64,000 nt of DNA from Paenibacillus sp. V4I3 (GCF_030817215.1 NZ_JAUSZA010000001.1:6732501-6796500); one strand, 5' to 3'; counted from the first letter of the stretch, positions 47,073 to 56,739 are shown. The notes: generated from the sequence alone by a model not told the origin. Numbers and translations: made by a program.

Positions 47073-47732
47073 TTACTTCCTCAATCTCTTCGATATCCAA
47101 TTTCCTAATGATTGCACGATCTGGACTATAAGAACAAGCAAAAGCACGGAGGTGTACATCACATCCGGTTCCCAACGCTGATATCCGAACCTTATTGCAA
47201 CGTCCCCTAATCCCCCGGCTCCCATAACTCCGGCCATTGCCGATGCACCTATTAACCCAATCGTGGCAATCGCTAGTCCGAGAATCAAAGCTGGCCGGGC
47301 CTCTCTTAAGATAACGCGAAATATAATCTGCTGTTTAGAAGCGCCCATAGCCTGATAAGCCTCTATGATACCAGGATCGACCTCTAATAATGCTGTTTCC
47401 ATCAAGCGTGAAATATAAGGCGCGGTGTAAAAAACAAGAGGGACGATAGCTCCTTTCACACCAATGGTCGTACCGACAAGCCATTTCGTTAAGGGGATAA
47501 TGGCAACCATAATAATAATAAATGGTATGGAACGAATGATATTAATGACAGCATTCAGTATATGATAAACACCTGAATTTGCATAAAGATTACCTGGTCT
47601 TAGTACCACCAGCAGCACGCCTAGCAATAGTCCAATTACGCTTGAAATCACTAACGAATATCCGACCATGACAGCCGTTTCGTTGATAGACTTCAGATAA
47701 AGGTCTGCATCTTCTATTAATTTATTTAACAT
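47073..47732 (-). CDS. metI: methionine ABC transporter permease
   Basis: 219 residues, five or six membrane segments, with the MetI-type EAA loop ALLEVDPGIIEAYQAMGASK. It forms the membrane channel of the MetNIQ D/L-methionine importer. Its start overlaps the end of metN, and it is the last gene of the operon. Confidence 0.94.
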   Translation of the reverse strand: MLNKLIEDADLYLKSINETAVMVGYSLVISSVIGLLLGVLLVVLRPGNLYANSGVYHILNAVINIIRSIPFIIIMVAIIPLTKWLVGTTIGVKGAIVPLVFYTAPYISRLMETALLEVDPGIIEAYQAMGASKQQIIFRVILREARPALILGLAIATIGLIGASAMAGVMGAGGLGDVAIRFGYQRWEPDVMYTSVLLLVLIVQIVQSLGNWISKRLRK

Positions 47733-48750
47733 CTTCGATCACCTCAATCCTTAAGCCCTGCTCCTTCAGAAAACGTATACCGTTCTCAATAACAACCGGA
47801 TCTCCCGTTAAATGCAATACCAATGTACCGAAAATTGTTTCTTTAATTTGAGTGATATTCCCGTAAATAATACTGGGACGCAAAGTAAATTTTGCTGTTA
47901 AGTCTGCCAGAACAGGCTCCGTCACAGAATCGCCGATAAATGAAGCCCGTATTAAGGTGCCTGCTCTCCCCGGATTTCGCAATTGAGTCCAAAGCATTTC
48001 CGGAATTTCCGTATCAAAAACACTTTTGATAAACTTGCGTGTTGTATCGGTTTGCGGTGCATAAAACAGATCGATAACCGAACCCTGCTCGACAATGCTG
48101 CCATTTTCCATGACGGCAACCCGATCGCAGATTTTTTTGATGACATGCATTTCATGCGTGATAAGGACAATCGTAATCTCGTATTTACGGTTAATATCCA
48201 GAAGCAAGTCCAGGATAGAGTCTGTGGTTTGGGGATCCAATGCTGAAGTAGCCTCATCGCAAAGTAAAATCTCCGGATCGTTCGCCAAGGCTCTGGCAAT
48301 CGCAACACGCTGCTTTTGTCCTCCTGAAAGCTGACGCGGATAAGACTTTTCTTTGTCCTGAAGACCAACCACTTCGAGCAGTTCTCTTACTTTGGCTTCT
48401 ATTTTCTTTTTTGGAACCTTTGCCAACTCCAGCGGTGCGGCTACGTTCTGATAAACGGTCCCTGATGAAAGCAGGTTAAAATGCTGGAAGATCATCCCTA
48501 TCTTTCTTCGCATCATCCTCATGTCCTTCTCATTTAATTGCGACATCTCAACACCATGGATCCTGATGCTGCCTGAAGTTGGCTTTTCCAAATAATTGAT
48601 GCAGCGCAAGAGCGAGCTTTTGCCTGCCCCGCTGTAGCCGATCACACCGAATATTTCACCTTTACGGATTTGAAGGTTGGCCTGTCTAACCGCTTCTACC
48701 CGTACTCCCTTTTGTTCAAATGTTTTACTGACATTTATCAAGTCAATCAA
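47722..48750 (-). CDS. metN: methionine ABC transporter ATP-binding protein
   Basis: 342 residues from a TTG start six bases after GAGGAGAGG. Walker A GYSGAGKSS, signature [15 protein letters not shown], Walker B ILLCDEATSALD. The C-terminal ~80 residues (LVLHLTGDPVVIENGIRFL) form the NIL domain that binds methionine and inhibits transport. It drives import through MetI. Confidence 0.95.
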   Translation of the reverse strand: MIDLINVSKTFEQKGVRVEAVRQANLQIRKGEIFGVIGYSGAGKSSLLRCINYLEKPTSGSIRIHGVEMSQLNEKDMRMMRRKIGMIFQHFNLLSSGTVYQNVAAPLELAKVPKKKIEAKVRELLEVVGLQDKEKSYPRQLSGGQKQRVAIARALANDPEILLCDEATSALDPQTTDSILDLLLDINRKYEITIVLITHEMHVIKKICDRVAVMENGSIVEQGSVIDLFYAPQTDTTRKFIKSVFDTEIPEMLWTQLRNPGRAGTLIRASFIGDSVTEPVLADLTAKFTLRPSIIYGNITQIKETIFGTLVLHLTGDPVVIENGIRFLKEQGLRIEVIEDVK

Positions 48751-48780
48751 GATGTACCTCTCCTCTTATGCAATCATAAA

Positions 48781-48813
48781 GGCAAAAGGCCTCCTTCAAT
48801 TGGAAAGAGACCT
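48781..48813 (-). terminator. hairpin between metQ and metN
   Basis: AGGTCTCTTTC and GAAGGAGGCCT form an 11-bp stem (with G-U pairs), followed by TTTTG on the minus strand. Its position suggests partial termination that gives more MetQ than MetNI. Confidence 0.55.
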
Positions 48814-48838
48814 CTGTTTTTTCCATCAAGCGCATTAC

Positions 48839-49726
48839 TTACCAAGACGGTACTATGTAGCTGCCGTATTTATCTAAAACAAGTTTCTTAACCTCTTCGG
48901 AATGGTAGGCTTTAATTAATCTTTGGTATACCGGTTTATCTTTATCGGCTGTTCGCACAGCTATAAGATTTACCCAAGGCGAATCTTTCGGTTCAATAAA
49001 GATTGCATCTTTAGTAGGTACAAAACCGTTATCCACAGCATAGTTCGTATTAATTACCGCAGCTGTAAGATCCGGCAGAGCTTTCGGAATGAAAGGAGCT
49101 TCCAATTCCTTGAATTTAAGCTTCTTCGGATTGTCTACGATATCGCGAACGGTGGCTTTAACACCAACACCTTCCTTCAGCTTGATCAATCCCGCACGTT
49201 CAAACAGAATCAAGGCTCTTGCCCCGTTAGACGGGTCGTTCGGCAATCCCAGCTCATCACCTTCTTTGATCTCCGAAACGTTTTTAATTTTCTTGGAATA
49301 CAAGCCTATCGGAAAATTTAACGTATTAGCCAGCTTAACGATGTCCAGCTTGTTATCCGCCTTGAATTGATTGAGATAAGGCTCATGCTGGAAGGCATTA
49401 GCATCCAATTGGCCATCTGCCAACACTTTGTTCGGTTGAATGTAATCGTTAAACGTTACAATTTCAATTTCCAAATTGTCCTTCGCCGCTACCTCTTTAA
49501 CCTTCTTCCAAATTTCTTCCTCCACGCCTGCGGAAATGCCGACTTTCAACTTCGCTTTCTCACTTGCCGGACTGGCTGCTGGCGAAGGAGCGGATGAAGG
49601 ACTAGCGGCTGCTGTCGGCGCTGCGCTTACTGATGTTGCAGTTTTCGTTTCTACTGTTTTTCCACATCCGGTTACCACCAATATTACAATCATGGTAAAA
49701 ATGGATATTAAATGCGATCTTTTCAT
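48839..49726 (-). CDS. metQ: methionine-binding lipoprotein
   Basis: 295 residues. Lipobox VTGC (Cys21), a Ser/Ala/Pro-rich linker, then the NlpA/MetQ domain (LKVGISAGVEEEIWKKVKEV, DANAFQHEPYLNQF, FPIGLYSKKIKNV, GLPNDPSNGARALILFE). Captures methionine outside the cell for MetNI. It lies 128 nt downstream of the threonine-synthase-like gene; no SAM riboswitch fold is evident in that gap. Confidence 0.95.
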   Translation of the reverse strand: MKRSHLISIFTMIVILVVTGCGKTVETKTATSVSAAPTAAASPSSAPSPAASPASEKAKLKVGISAGVEEEIWKKVKEVAAKDNLEIEIVTFNDYIQPNKVLADGQLDANAFQHEPYLNQFKADNKLDIVKLANTLNFPIGLYSKKIKNVSEIKEGDELGLPNDPSNGARALILFERAGLIKLKEGVGVKATVRDIVDNPKKLKFKELEAPFIPKALPDLTAAVINTNYAVDNGFVPTKDAIFIEPKDSPWVNLIAVRTADKDKPVYQRLIKAYHSEEVKKLVLDKYGSYIVPSW

Positions 49727-49853
49727 ACCTTTCCCACTCCCTTTATTCTCTGTTAATAATCATCTAAAAGAATTCCTTGTCGAAACCTGACTTCTCAAGC
49801 CTTCACCATTGATCTTTTGGTTCACATACCAGAATTCAGAATGAATATCAGGT

Positions 49854-51068
49854 TCAAATCCTTCTCATCGAATCCCCAGGTTCCAGAACTGGCACCGCAA
49901 CCATGACGGTTTCCGGATACTTAATGCCACTGCCCGTGTTCAAAGCGATAACAGTCTCGCCCTCCTGGATCCAACCGTTTGCCCTGAGCTTACGTGCCGC
50001 AGAGAAGGTCGCCGCTCCCTCAGGACAAACAAACGCGCCTTCCAGGCGGGCGATGTTCTTTTGCTCCTCGAGCAACTCGGTATCCTCTATCGCAATGGCG
50101 CAGCCACCCGTCTTGTATATAGCTTCAAGAACAAGAAAATCCCCGAGTGCTTTCGGCACATTTATCCCAAAGGCAACGGTTGTGGAGTCAGCCCAGAACT
50201 GCGAGTCCGGCATCCCTCTCTCCCATGCCTTTACAATCGGAGCACAACCTGCCGCCTGAACAGCAACCAAACGCGGGAGCTTATCTTCGATCCATCCTAG
50301 TTCTACGAGCTCCCGAAAAGCTTTATAAATGCCAATGAGACCCACACCTCCACCTGTCGGGTACAAGATGACGTCGGGAAGCTTCCAATCCAACTGTTCT
50401 GCGATCTCAAGACCCATTGTTTTCTTCCCTTCGATGCGATAAGGCTCTTTCAGGGTCGAGGCATCGAATAAATCATAGTCATTCACCGCTTGAGCAACGA
50501 TCTTTCCCGCATCGCTGATTAACCCGTTCACCAAATTCAGGTTCGCTCCTGAGACTGCGCATTCATTTCTGGTAATTACAGGTGCGCCGACCGGCATAAC
50601 AATCGAAGAACGTAGTCCAGCTCTAGCAGCGTACAAAGCCCAAGCTGCACCGGCATTTCCATTGGTGGGCATAGCCAGCTCCTGTACGCCAAGCTCTTTC
50701 GCCTTCGAAACACCGACGGCAGCTCCGCGAGCCTTGAAGCTGCCTGTAGGGATTATCCCTTCGTCCTTCATCCAAAGACTGCCGATTCCCATGTCTAAGC
50801 CCAGACGGTTCATCGGTAGTAGCGGCGTCATCCCTTCTCCCAGCGTTACGACGTTTTCCGGTGATGTGACGGGCAGCAGTTCATGGTAACGCCATAAATT
50901 TGAAGGTCTGACTGACAAATCCTTGGATGTCAGTTGATTTCTCAAGCTTTCCAAGTCGTAGTCCACCAATAATGGAGAGCCGCACACACATAATTGATGA
51001 ACTTCATCCGGACGATAAATCTTTTGACATTTAGGGCAATGCAGATGGGTTAAGTAGCTGAATGGCAT
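49854..51068 (-). CDS. threonine synthase-like PLP enzyme
   Basis: 404 residues. N-terminal zinc-ribbon-like segment (CPKCQKIY ... CVCGSPL) and a fold-type II PLP domain: Schiff-base lysine in PTGSFKARG, PTNGNAGAA, phosphate-binding TGGGVGLIGI. This is the threonine synthase family architecture (O-phosphohomoserine to threonine). Its position between ssuA and metQ is unusual for thrC, which normally sits with hom and thrB; members of this family also include cysteate synthase, so a role in sulfur amino-acid metabolism is possible. Confidence 0.8.
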   Translation of the reverse strand: MPFSYLTHLHCPKCQKIYRPDEVHQLCVCGSPLLVDYDLESLRNQLTSKDLSVRPSNLWRYHELLPVTSPENVVTLGEGMTPLLPMNRLGLDMGIGSLWMKDEGIIPTGSFKARGAAVGVSKAKELGVQELAMPTNGNAGAAWALYAARAGLRSSIVMPVGAPVITRNECAVSGANLNLVNGLISDAGKIVAQAVNDYDLFDASTLKEPYRIEGKKTMGLEIAEQLDWKLPDVILYPTGGGVGLIGIYKAFRELVELGWIEDKLPRLVAVQAAGCAPIVKAWERGMPDSQFWADSTTVAFGINVPKALGDFLVLEAIYKTGGCAIAIEDTELLEEQKNIARLEGAFVCPEGAATFSAARKLRANGWIQEGETVIALNTGSGIKYPETVMVAVPVLEPGDSMRRI

Positions 51069-51145
51069 TCAATATCACATTCTCTTTTCTTTGTAAAATA
51101 TTAAAATCTGTTTTTGACCCCGAAAAATCTACGGAAGACAATTTT

Positions 51146-52201
51146 TCATTTTTTCTCCGATTTCAATTCCTGCAAAGCTTTTTCAATATAGCTGTTATCC
51201 ACTACTTTGGACGCTTCGACTTTCCCTTTTAATCCTCCGACTGACTGAAGCAGCTCCGCTGTATTCTGCTGGGTTTTTATAACTTCCTGAGTGATCGGAA
51301 CATTTGCAGGCTCGGAGTTCTCCAATACCCGGCGAATCGTTTCTTTATCCTGTTTTTTCAATTTGGCGTATAATTCAATGGCTTCATCGACATGTTCTAG
51401 TTGCCACTTCGTTGCTTTTTCCGTGACTTTCAGATACAACACGACAAGTTCCGGATGTTCCTCAGCAAAATTGGTGCGAACGATTTGAAACCCTGGACTG
51501 TATGACTTGACCGCATTTCCGTTAGCAAGAACTCTGGCGCCGTTTTTCAACACTTGAACGGATTGAAAAGGTTCCCAAATGGCCCATGCATCCACCTTCC
51601 CGGTTTCAAATGCTGGCTGAGCCTCATCAGGCTGTAATTGAATGATTTTCACATCATCAGGTTTAAGTCCGCCAAATTCCAATGCTTTATACAGCAAACC
51701 ATAAGAGCTGCTTGCCTTGGCTACAGCGATTTGTTTACCTTTCAAGTCCTGGATCGTATTAATTGGGCTGTCTTTCGGGACAAGTATGGAATCTCCCTTT
51801 TCACCAAAACTGGCTGTTGCTATCTCCTTGAATTTTATATCTGCTGCTTGCCCTGCTAATACAGGTATATTCCCTACGCGTCCAAAATCCAGCCTGTCTG
51901 ATGCAATAGCTTCAAAATAAGCAGGCCCGCTTTGAAACTCTACCCAGTTAACTTGTGCGCCAACTTTTTTAAACTCTTCCTCAAACCAGCCCTTTTCTTT
52001 AGCAGCAAGAATTGGCCAAATACTTTGCTGAATACCGATGTTTACAACCAGTTGATTTTTGGCTTCATTGTTCTTGGCGACTTCTTTCGGCGCTGCGCTT
52101 TCCAAATTTTTCGTCGTTGGTTTACCAGCTCCACAGCCAGCAAGAATTCCCAATCCTATCGTAAGTACTGTCGTAAGTACGAGCCCTCTGAAATTTCTCA
52201 T
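51146..52201 (-). CDS. ssuA: aliphatic sulfonate ABC transporter substrate-binding lipoprotein
   Basis: 351 residues, lipobox LAGC (Cys23). SsuA/NMT1-type binding domain: NIGIQQSIWPILAAKEKGWF, FGRVGNIPVLAGQAADI, KGKQIAVAKASSSYGLLYKA, QLQPDEAQPAFETGKVDAWA. Binds sulfonates or related sulfur compounds for SsuBC. AGGAGGG precedes the start. Separated from ssuC by an aldo/keto reductase gene in the same direction. Confidence 0.88.
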   Translation of the reverse strand: MRNFRGLVLTTVLTIGLGILAGCGAGKPTTKNLESAAPKEVAKNNEAKNQLVVNIGIQQSIWPILAAKEKGWFEEEFKKVGAQVNWVEFQSGPAYFEAIASDRLDFGRVGNIPVLAGQAADIKFKEIATASFGEKGDSILVPKDSPINTIQDLKGKQIAVAKASSSYGLLYKALEFGGLKPDDVKIIQLQPDEAQPAFETGKVDAWAIWEPFQSVQVLKNGARVLANGNAVKSYSPGFQIVRTNFAEEHPELVVLYLKVTEKATKWQLEHVDEAIELYAKLKKQDKETIRRVLENSEPANVPITQEVIKTQQNTAELLQSVGGLKGKVEASKVVDNSYIEKALQELKSEKK

Positions 52202-52243
52202 TCTGTAGCCCTCCTGAGTTGTTTAGTAACAATAAAGCTGATC

Positions 52244-53245
52244 TTATTTTACAACCAACTCCGGTTGAACACCGTTCGTGATCGCATCGATATCTCTCAA
52301 TTCATCTGGACTAAGCTTCTCACCGATCGCAGACAATGTTTCTGTAATGTGATGAGACTTGGAAGCCCCCAAAATCGCGGATGTAATACCTTCTCTGCTG
52401 AGCACCCAATTCAGCGCAAGCTGAGCAAGTGTCCAGCCTCTGCGTTCCGCAATAGGCTTTAACTGCTCTACGATGCGGAAATTCCGCTCCTTTTCGAGCA
52501 ATGTGTGAAGCCGCTGTTCGCCTGCTGCTCCGCGCGATCCGGCAGGCGGCTGCGCGCCGAAGCTATACTTGCCGGTCAGCAATCCGCGTCCAAGCGGACT
52601 ATACACGATAACGCCTACGCCTTCGGAAACGGCAAAAGGCAGCAAGTCCTGTTCGATACCGCGAGCGATCAGGCTGTATTCCGGCTGTACGCTTTCAAAG
52701 CGCTCAAGCCGCAACTGTCCTGAAATACCGTGCGCCTTAGCAATTTGCCATGCGGCATAATTCGAGCACCCGATATAGCGCACTTTCCCTTGACGAACAA
52801 GGTCTTCTAACGCACGTAGCGTTTCTTCAAGTGGCGTCTGTTCATCAAATCGATGCACTTGATACAAATCAATATAGTCTGTTTGCAGCCTTTTCAAACT
52901 ATTTTCCACCGCGCGAAAAATGTGATACCTGCTTTGGCCCGCATCATTAGGACCGAGACCCACTCGGCCATGAACTTTGGTCGCCAGCACGATTCGGTGC
53001 CTGCGCTCGCCAAGCAGATGACCGAGAATCGTCTCCGACTCACCGGTTTCAAGCGGGTTGCCTTTATCCATACCCGAACCGTAAACATCAGCCGTGTCAA
53101 TCAGCGTAATGCCCGCTTCAAGCGCAGCATCAAGCACATCAGCTGACTCTTTTTGGTCGATCCAGCGACCGAATGCCATCGTTCCAAGGCTCACTTCGGA
53201 GACATTTAGTCCTGTCCTGCCTAATTTTCTTTGTCCAATTGTCAT
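52244..53245 (-). CDS. aldo/keto reductase within the sulfonate operon
   Basis: 333 residues, with AKR motifs LIDTADVYGSG, VLATKVHG, YQVHRFDEQTPLEET, IGCSNYAAWQ and the C-terminal ILGASKSHHITE. It lies 12 nt after ssuC and 42 nt before ssuA, so it is almost certainly co-transcribed. A possible role is reduction of the aldehyde released when alkanesulfonates are oxidatively cleaved; this is inference from context. Confidence 0.87.
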   Translation of the reverse strand: MTIGQRKLGRTGLNVSEVSLGTMAFGRWIDQKESADVLDAALEAGITLIDTADVYGSGMDKGNPLETGESETILGHLLGERRHRIVLATKVHGRVGLGPNDAGQSRYHIFRAVENSLKRLQTDYIDLYQVHRFDEQTPLEETLRALEDLVRQGKVRYIGCSNYAAWQIAKAHGISGQLRLERFESVQPEYSLIARGIEQDLLPFAVSEGVGVIVYSPLGRGLLTGKYSFGAQPPAGSRGAAGEQRLHTLLEKERNFRIVEQLKPIAERRGWTLAQLALNWVLSREGITSAILGASKSHHITETLSAIGEKLSPDELRDIDAITNGVQPELVVK

Positions 53246-53257
53246 TGTTATCTCTCC

Positions 53258-54133
53258 TTATCCATTAAAGCTATCGCGCCATTTCAACAGTTTTTTCTCC
53301 AAAATGCGAACCAAAGAATCCGAGCCTTTTCCAACGAATGCAAAAATCATGATACCCACAAATACGACGGCCGTCTGAGAAAACTGTCTGGCATCCATAA
53401 TTAAATACCCTACACCTTCGCTGGATCCCATTATCTCTGCGACGACTAATCCCAGCCAGGCTACGCCGATTGATAAGCGCAACCCGAGCAATATATTGGG
53501 CAGTGCCGCAGGAAGCACCAGTTTGGTGATTTGCTTGAACTTGCTAAACTCCAGAACCCTTGCCACATCAAACAGCTTGGAATCGACATTGCGGATCCCT
53601 AGAAACGTCTGCACATAAAGCGGGAAAAAAGCACCTTTGGCAATAAGCAAAACTTTGGAGAATTCGCCAAAACCGAACCATAAAATGAAAAGCGGAGTTA
53701 TAGCCAAATGGGGAATGGTTCGAAGCATTTGTACGGTTGGATCAACCGAATGCTCAAACCTACGGAATAAACCAACGAGTAATCCGAAAATAAGCCCCAG
53801 ACTTCCTCCGAGCAAAAATCCGACTGCGGCGCGCCAAATGCTGATTTTCAAATGTTTGAACAGTTCACCGCTGATCAGCAAATCGTAAAATGCCAGCCAT
53901 ATTTCAATTGGAGTCGGCAGCAGCGTCTTCGAGATCATGCCTGTAGAACCAAAAATCTGCCAAATGATCAAAACGGTAACCGGAAGGACAGCCCCTCTCG
54001 CGATAAGCTGCCATTTGGTTTCTGTTTTATTCGTTTTCAAATTTCTTTCAACTTGCGGAGACGCAGGAACTTCTTTTGATGTTTGCTGGACGAGACTGTT
54101 ACCGGTTCCCGCTGCTAGCTCTGCTTGATTCAT
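53258..54133 (-). CDS. ssuC: sulfonate ABC transporter permease
   Basis: 291 residues. About six membrane segments after a 35-residue cytoplasmic N-terminus. BPD_transp_1 fold with the EAA-type loop and SIGVAWLGLVVAEIMGSSEG, typical of SsuC/TauC/NrtB permeases. Lies 29 nt after ssuB. Confidence 0.9.
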   Translation of the reverse strand: MNQAELAAGTGNSLVQQTSKEVPASPQVERNLKTNKTETKWQLIARGAVLPVTVLIIWQIFGSTGMISKTLLPTPIEIWLAFYDLLISGELFKHLKISIWRAAVGFLLGGSLGLIFGLLVGLFRRFEHSVDPTVQMLRTIPHLAITPLFILWFGFGEFSKVLLIAKGAFFPLYVQTFLGIRNVDSKLFDVARVLEFSKFKQITKLVLPAALPNILLGLRLSIGVAWLGLVVAEIMGSSEGVGYLIMDARQFSQTAVVFVGIMIFAFVGKGSDSLVRILEKKLLKWRDSFNG

Positions 54134-54162
54134 ATCCGGATCCCTCTCTTTCGTGAAATGAT

Positions 54163-54942
54163 TTAAATGCCGGAGCTGTCGATCAGCTCCAATTCCTCGA
54201 TTCGTTCGAACTCGTTCAGCACCAATTTCCGAAGCTCTTGAAAAGAACTGGACGCTTTCTTCCTTGGGTAAGGGAGGTCGACAGGAATAATTGTTCGAAT
54301 CGTCCCAGGTCTTGCATTCATTACAACGACGCGTGTAGCAAGGAAAACAGCTTCATCGATATCATGTGTGACAAGCACCATAGTCGTTCGATTAGCCTCC
54401 CAAATGTTCAGGGTAACCTCCTGGAGATGAGAGCGGGTAAAAGCATCCAGTGCGCCGAAGGGCTCATCCAATAACAATACCTTGGGATTACGGAGTAGCG
54501 CCCTGGCGATCGCCACGCGTTGCAACATTCCTCCTGACAGTTCACGAGGGTACGCCTTCTCAAATCCTTTCAGCTTAACCAATTCAATGAGCTCATCCAC
54601 CCTTTTGCGGACTGCAGCGTCATTCAAAGATAAATCTGCTGCGATGTTTGCTTCGACCGTTAACCATGGAAACAAGCGATGTTCCTGGAAAATAAACCCT
54701 TTATCAATACCAGGCTTGGTGACTTGCTTTTGTTCCAAAAGAACTTGACCTCCGTGATCCGTGTCCAATCCAGCAATAATTTTAAGCAGTGTGCTTTTCC
54801 CACAACCGCTCGGTCCGATAATGGTAATAAATTCTCCTTGTTTTACAGTCAACTTGATGTTGTTGAGCGCTTCTAATCTTGTGCCTTGAGGCGTATGAAA
54901 CCATTTTTGCGGTAAATCGATATCTAACGAAATTACACTCAT
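54163..54942 (-). CDS. ssuB: sulfonate ABC transporter ATP-binding protein
   Basis: 259 residues: Walker [10 protein letters not shown], signature [15 protein letters not shown], Walker [13 protein letters not shown], switch histidine in [10 protein letters not shown]. SsuB/TauB family. First gene of the minus-strand sulfur operon, with AAGGAGG eight bases upstream, and preceded by a terminator-containing leader. Confidence 0.92.
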   Translation of the reverse strand: MSVISLDIDLPQKWFHTPQGTRLEALNNIKLTVKQGEFITIIGPSGCGKSTLLKIIAGLDTDHGGQVLLEQKQVTKPGIDKGFIFQEHRLFPWLTVEANIAADLSLNDAAVRKRVDELIELVKLKGFEKAYPRELSGGMLQRVAIARALLRNPKVLLLDEPFGALDAFTRSHLQEVTLNIWEANRTTMVLVTHDIDEAVFLATRVVVMNARPGTIRTIIPVDLPYPRKKASSSFQELRKLVLNEFERIEELELIDSSGI

Positions 54943-55013
54943 AGAAGTTTCCTCCTTAAATTTGGCGTAAATGGCTCACCTGGCTAACACATTTCTCCTT
55001 CAGGGATTAAGGA

Positions 55014-55065
55014 AATAAAAAAAGACCCCCCTGCTCCATTCAAAATGAACGAGACGGAGTCTCCA
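55014..55065 (-). terminator. leader terminator (attenuator) before ssuB
   Basis: Minus strand: AGACTCC pairs with GGGGTCT around inner CTCGTTCATT/GAATGGAG pairing, then TTTTTTT. It lies between the promoter and ssuB, so read-through must be regulated. A 16-codon open frame (MKSKSTRPLETPSRSF, 55,090-55,040) runs into it. Confidence 0.7.
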
Positions 55066-55132
55066 GTGGTCTGGTAGACTTTGATTTCATTTTAATACTT
55101 TAATTCATATCGTTTTACTTGGATTTAAAGCG

Positions 55133-55162
55133 ATCATATCACCAGTCGTTCAAGTTGGTCAA
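55133..55162 (-). promoter_or_regulatory. promoter of the ssu-met cluster
   Basis: On the minus strand TTGACC (55,162-55,157) and TATGAT (55,138-55,133) are separated by 18 nt, a good vegetative promoter about 65-70 nt before the leader terminator. Confidence 0.65.
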
Positions 55163-55211
55163 CAACAATTTCCAAAAACTTGTTATATTAAAATCCTTAT
55201 ATTTCCTACTT

Positions 55212-55328
55212 GTATAATCGGATTAAACCTGCTAACATGACTTTTAACAGCCCATTAAGCCTATTGGTCCACCAAAGGCTCCCTTGCTGCCAGCGTTATT
55301 AACTGGTATGCAGGCGGAGTCTTTTTTA
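55212..55328 (+). promoter_or_regulatory. leader with possible Cys-Cys peptide and terminator before the monooxygenase genes
   Basis: A TATAAT (55,212-55,217) is followed by a 21-codon open frame from ATG 55,237 to TAA 55,302 that has two adjacent Cys codons (55,285-55,290, in RLPCCQRY). It overlaps a hairpin (GGCTCC/GGAGTC, with inner CCAG/CTGG) and TTTTTT at 55,277-55,328. The arrangement resembles amino-acid attenuation. The peptide lacks an obvious ribosome site, so its translation is uncertain; the terminator is clear. Confidence 0.55.
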
Positions 55329-55361
55329 TTTATTCAACTTGTAAAAAAGGGAGGGAACGGG

Positions 55362-56705
55362 ATGACAAAACAAACTCGTCAAATGCATTTGAATCTTTTT
55401 CTTTCCAGTATGGGGCATCACGAAGCCGCCTGGCGACATCCAAGCTCTAATCTGAAAGGAGTCCATGATTTCAATCATTATCAGGAGCTCGCGCGTAAAG
55501 CCGAAGCTGCCAAGCTGGACTCGCTTTTTCTCGCTGACCGCTACGCAACTTCACCAACGGCGGTCCAATACGGCGCTCTTGGCGGTTTTGAGCCGCTCAC
55601 ACTATTGTCGGCTTTAGCCGTCGTGACGAAACGAATCGGTTTAATTGCCACCGTTTCCACGAGTTTCAATGAACCCTACAATGTCGCCCGCCGGTTCGCA
55701 TCATTGGACCACCTTAGCCAAGGCCGGGCCGGATGGAATATCATCACCTCGGGTACGGATAGCGAAGCGCAAAATTTTAATCTCGAGCACATTGCCGGTC
55801 ACCAAGAACGATATGAACGAGCCACAGAATTTGTGGAAGTCACGGCAAAGCTTTGGGATAGCTGGGAGGAGGAGGCCCTGATCCGGGACAAGAAAGCCGG
55901 TATTTATGCGGACAGAAATAAGGTGCATGAACTGCATCATAAGGGAAAATTCTTCTCGGTTCGGGGGCCATTGAATACAGCGCGTTCACCGCAAGGCCGC
56001 CCGATTCTCGTGCAAGCAGGCTCATCGGAGGACGGCAAGGATTTTGCCTCTCAATGGGCTGAGGCCATCTTTACCGCACAGCAAACATTAGAGGATGCGC
56101 AGACATTCTATGCTGATGTCAAAGCCCGTGTGCTTCAGCACGGAAGAGAAACGGAGCATGTGAAAATTTTGCCCGGTATCTGCCCGATTATCGGCAAAAC
56201 CGAAGCCGAGGCGAAAGAGAAAGAAGCCGAACTGCACGAACTGACGAATCCGGCATACAGTCTGCTCCAACTCTCGAATCGGATCGGCATTGACCTTACC
56301 GCTCATCCTCTGGACGCACCGCTGCCGGAACTTCCCGACTCCAGCAAAATCCCCGGCCATCAAAGCCGCACGAAGCTGATCCAAGAACTGGCCGGTAGAG
56401 AGAAGCTGACGATCAGGCAGCTGCTGCTGAGACTGGCGGGAGGACGCGGTCATAAGACGATCGCCGGTACGCCGAAGCAAATTACGGATGAGCTGGAGGC
56501 ATGGTTTGTCAGCTATGCGGCTGATGGCTTCAATATTATGCCGCAGCTGATGAACGGCGGACTGGATGATTTCCTGGAACAAGTCGTCCCCGAACTGCAG
56601 CGGAGAGGCCTGTTCCGCACTTCTTATACAGGCACCACCCTTCGTGATCATTATGGCCTGCCTTTACCTGCCAATTCATTCGCGAAGGCGAGAGTATACC
56701 ATTGA
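55362..56705 (+). CDS. LLM-class FMN-dependent monooxygenase (NtaA/SnaA/DmoA family), copy 1
   Basis: 447 residues from the ATG at 55362, seven bases after GGGAGG; the earlier in-frame start lies in the leader hairpin. Bacterial luciferase-like TIM barrel: MHLNLFLSSMGHHEAAW, KLDSLFLADRYA, ERIGL-type strand, SLDHLSQGRAGWNIITS, and GTPKQITDELEAWFVSYAAD. The NtaA/SnaA/DszA/DmoA group uses FMNH2 and oxygen to split C-S or C-N bonds. Placed beside an SsuABC importer it probably releases sulfite from sulfonates or sulfones. Its paralogues follow directly. Confidence 0.88.
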   Translation: MTKQTRQMHLNLFLSSMGHHEAAWRHPSSNLKGVHDFNHYQELARKAEAAKLDSLFLADRYATSPTAVQYGALGGFEPLTLLSALAVVTKRIGLIATVSTSFNEPYNVARRFASLDHLSQGRAGWNIITSGTDSEAQNFNLEHIAGHQERYERATEFVEVTAKLWDSWEEEALIRDKKAGIYADRNKVHELHHKGKFFSVRGPLNTARSPQGRPILVQAGSSEDGKDFASQWAEAIFTAQQTLEDAQTFYADVKARVLQHGRETEHVKILPGICPIIGKTEAEAKEKEAELHELTNPAYSLLQLSNRIGIDLTAHPLDAPLPELPDSSKIPGHQSRTKLIQELAGREKLTIRQLLLRLAGGRGHKTIAGTPKQITDELEAWFVSYAADGFNIMPQLMNGGLDDFLEQVVPELQRRGLFRTSYTGTTLRDHYGLPLPANSFAKARVYH

Positions 56706-56739
56706 ACCAATCAACCTACTTGTAAATGGAGGCTATTAC

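Noticed and set aside
49727-49853. SAM riboswitch before metQ
   Set aside because: The 127-nt gap shows no S-box core or terminator/anti-terminator arrangement.
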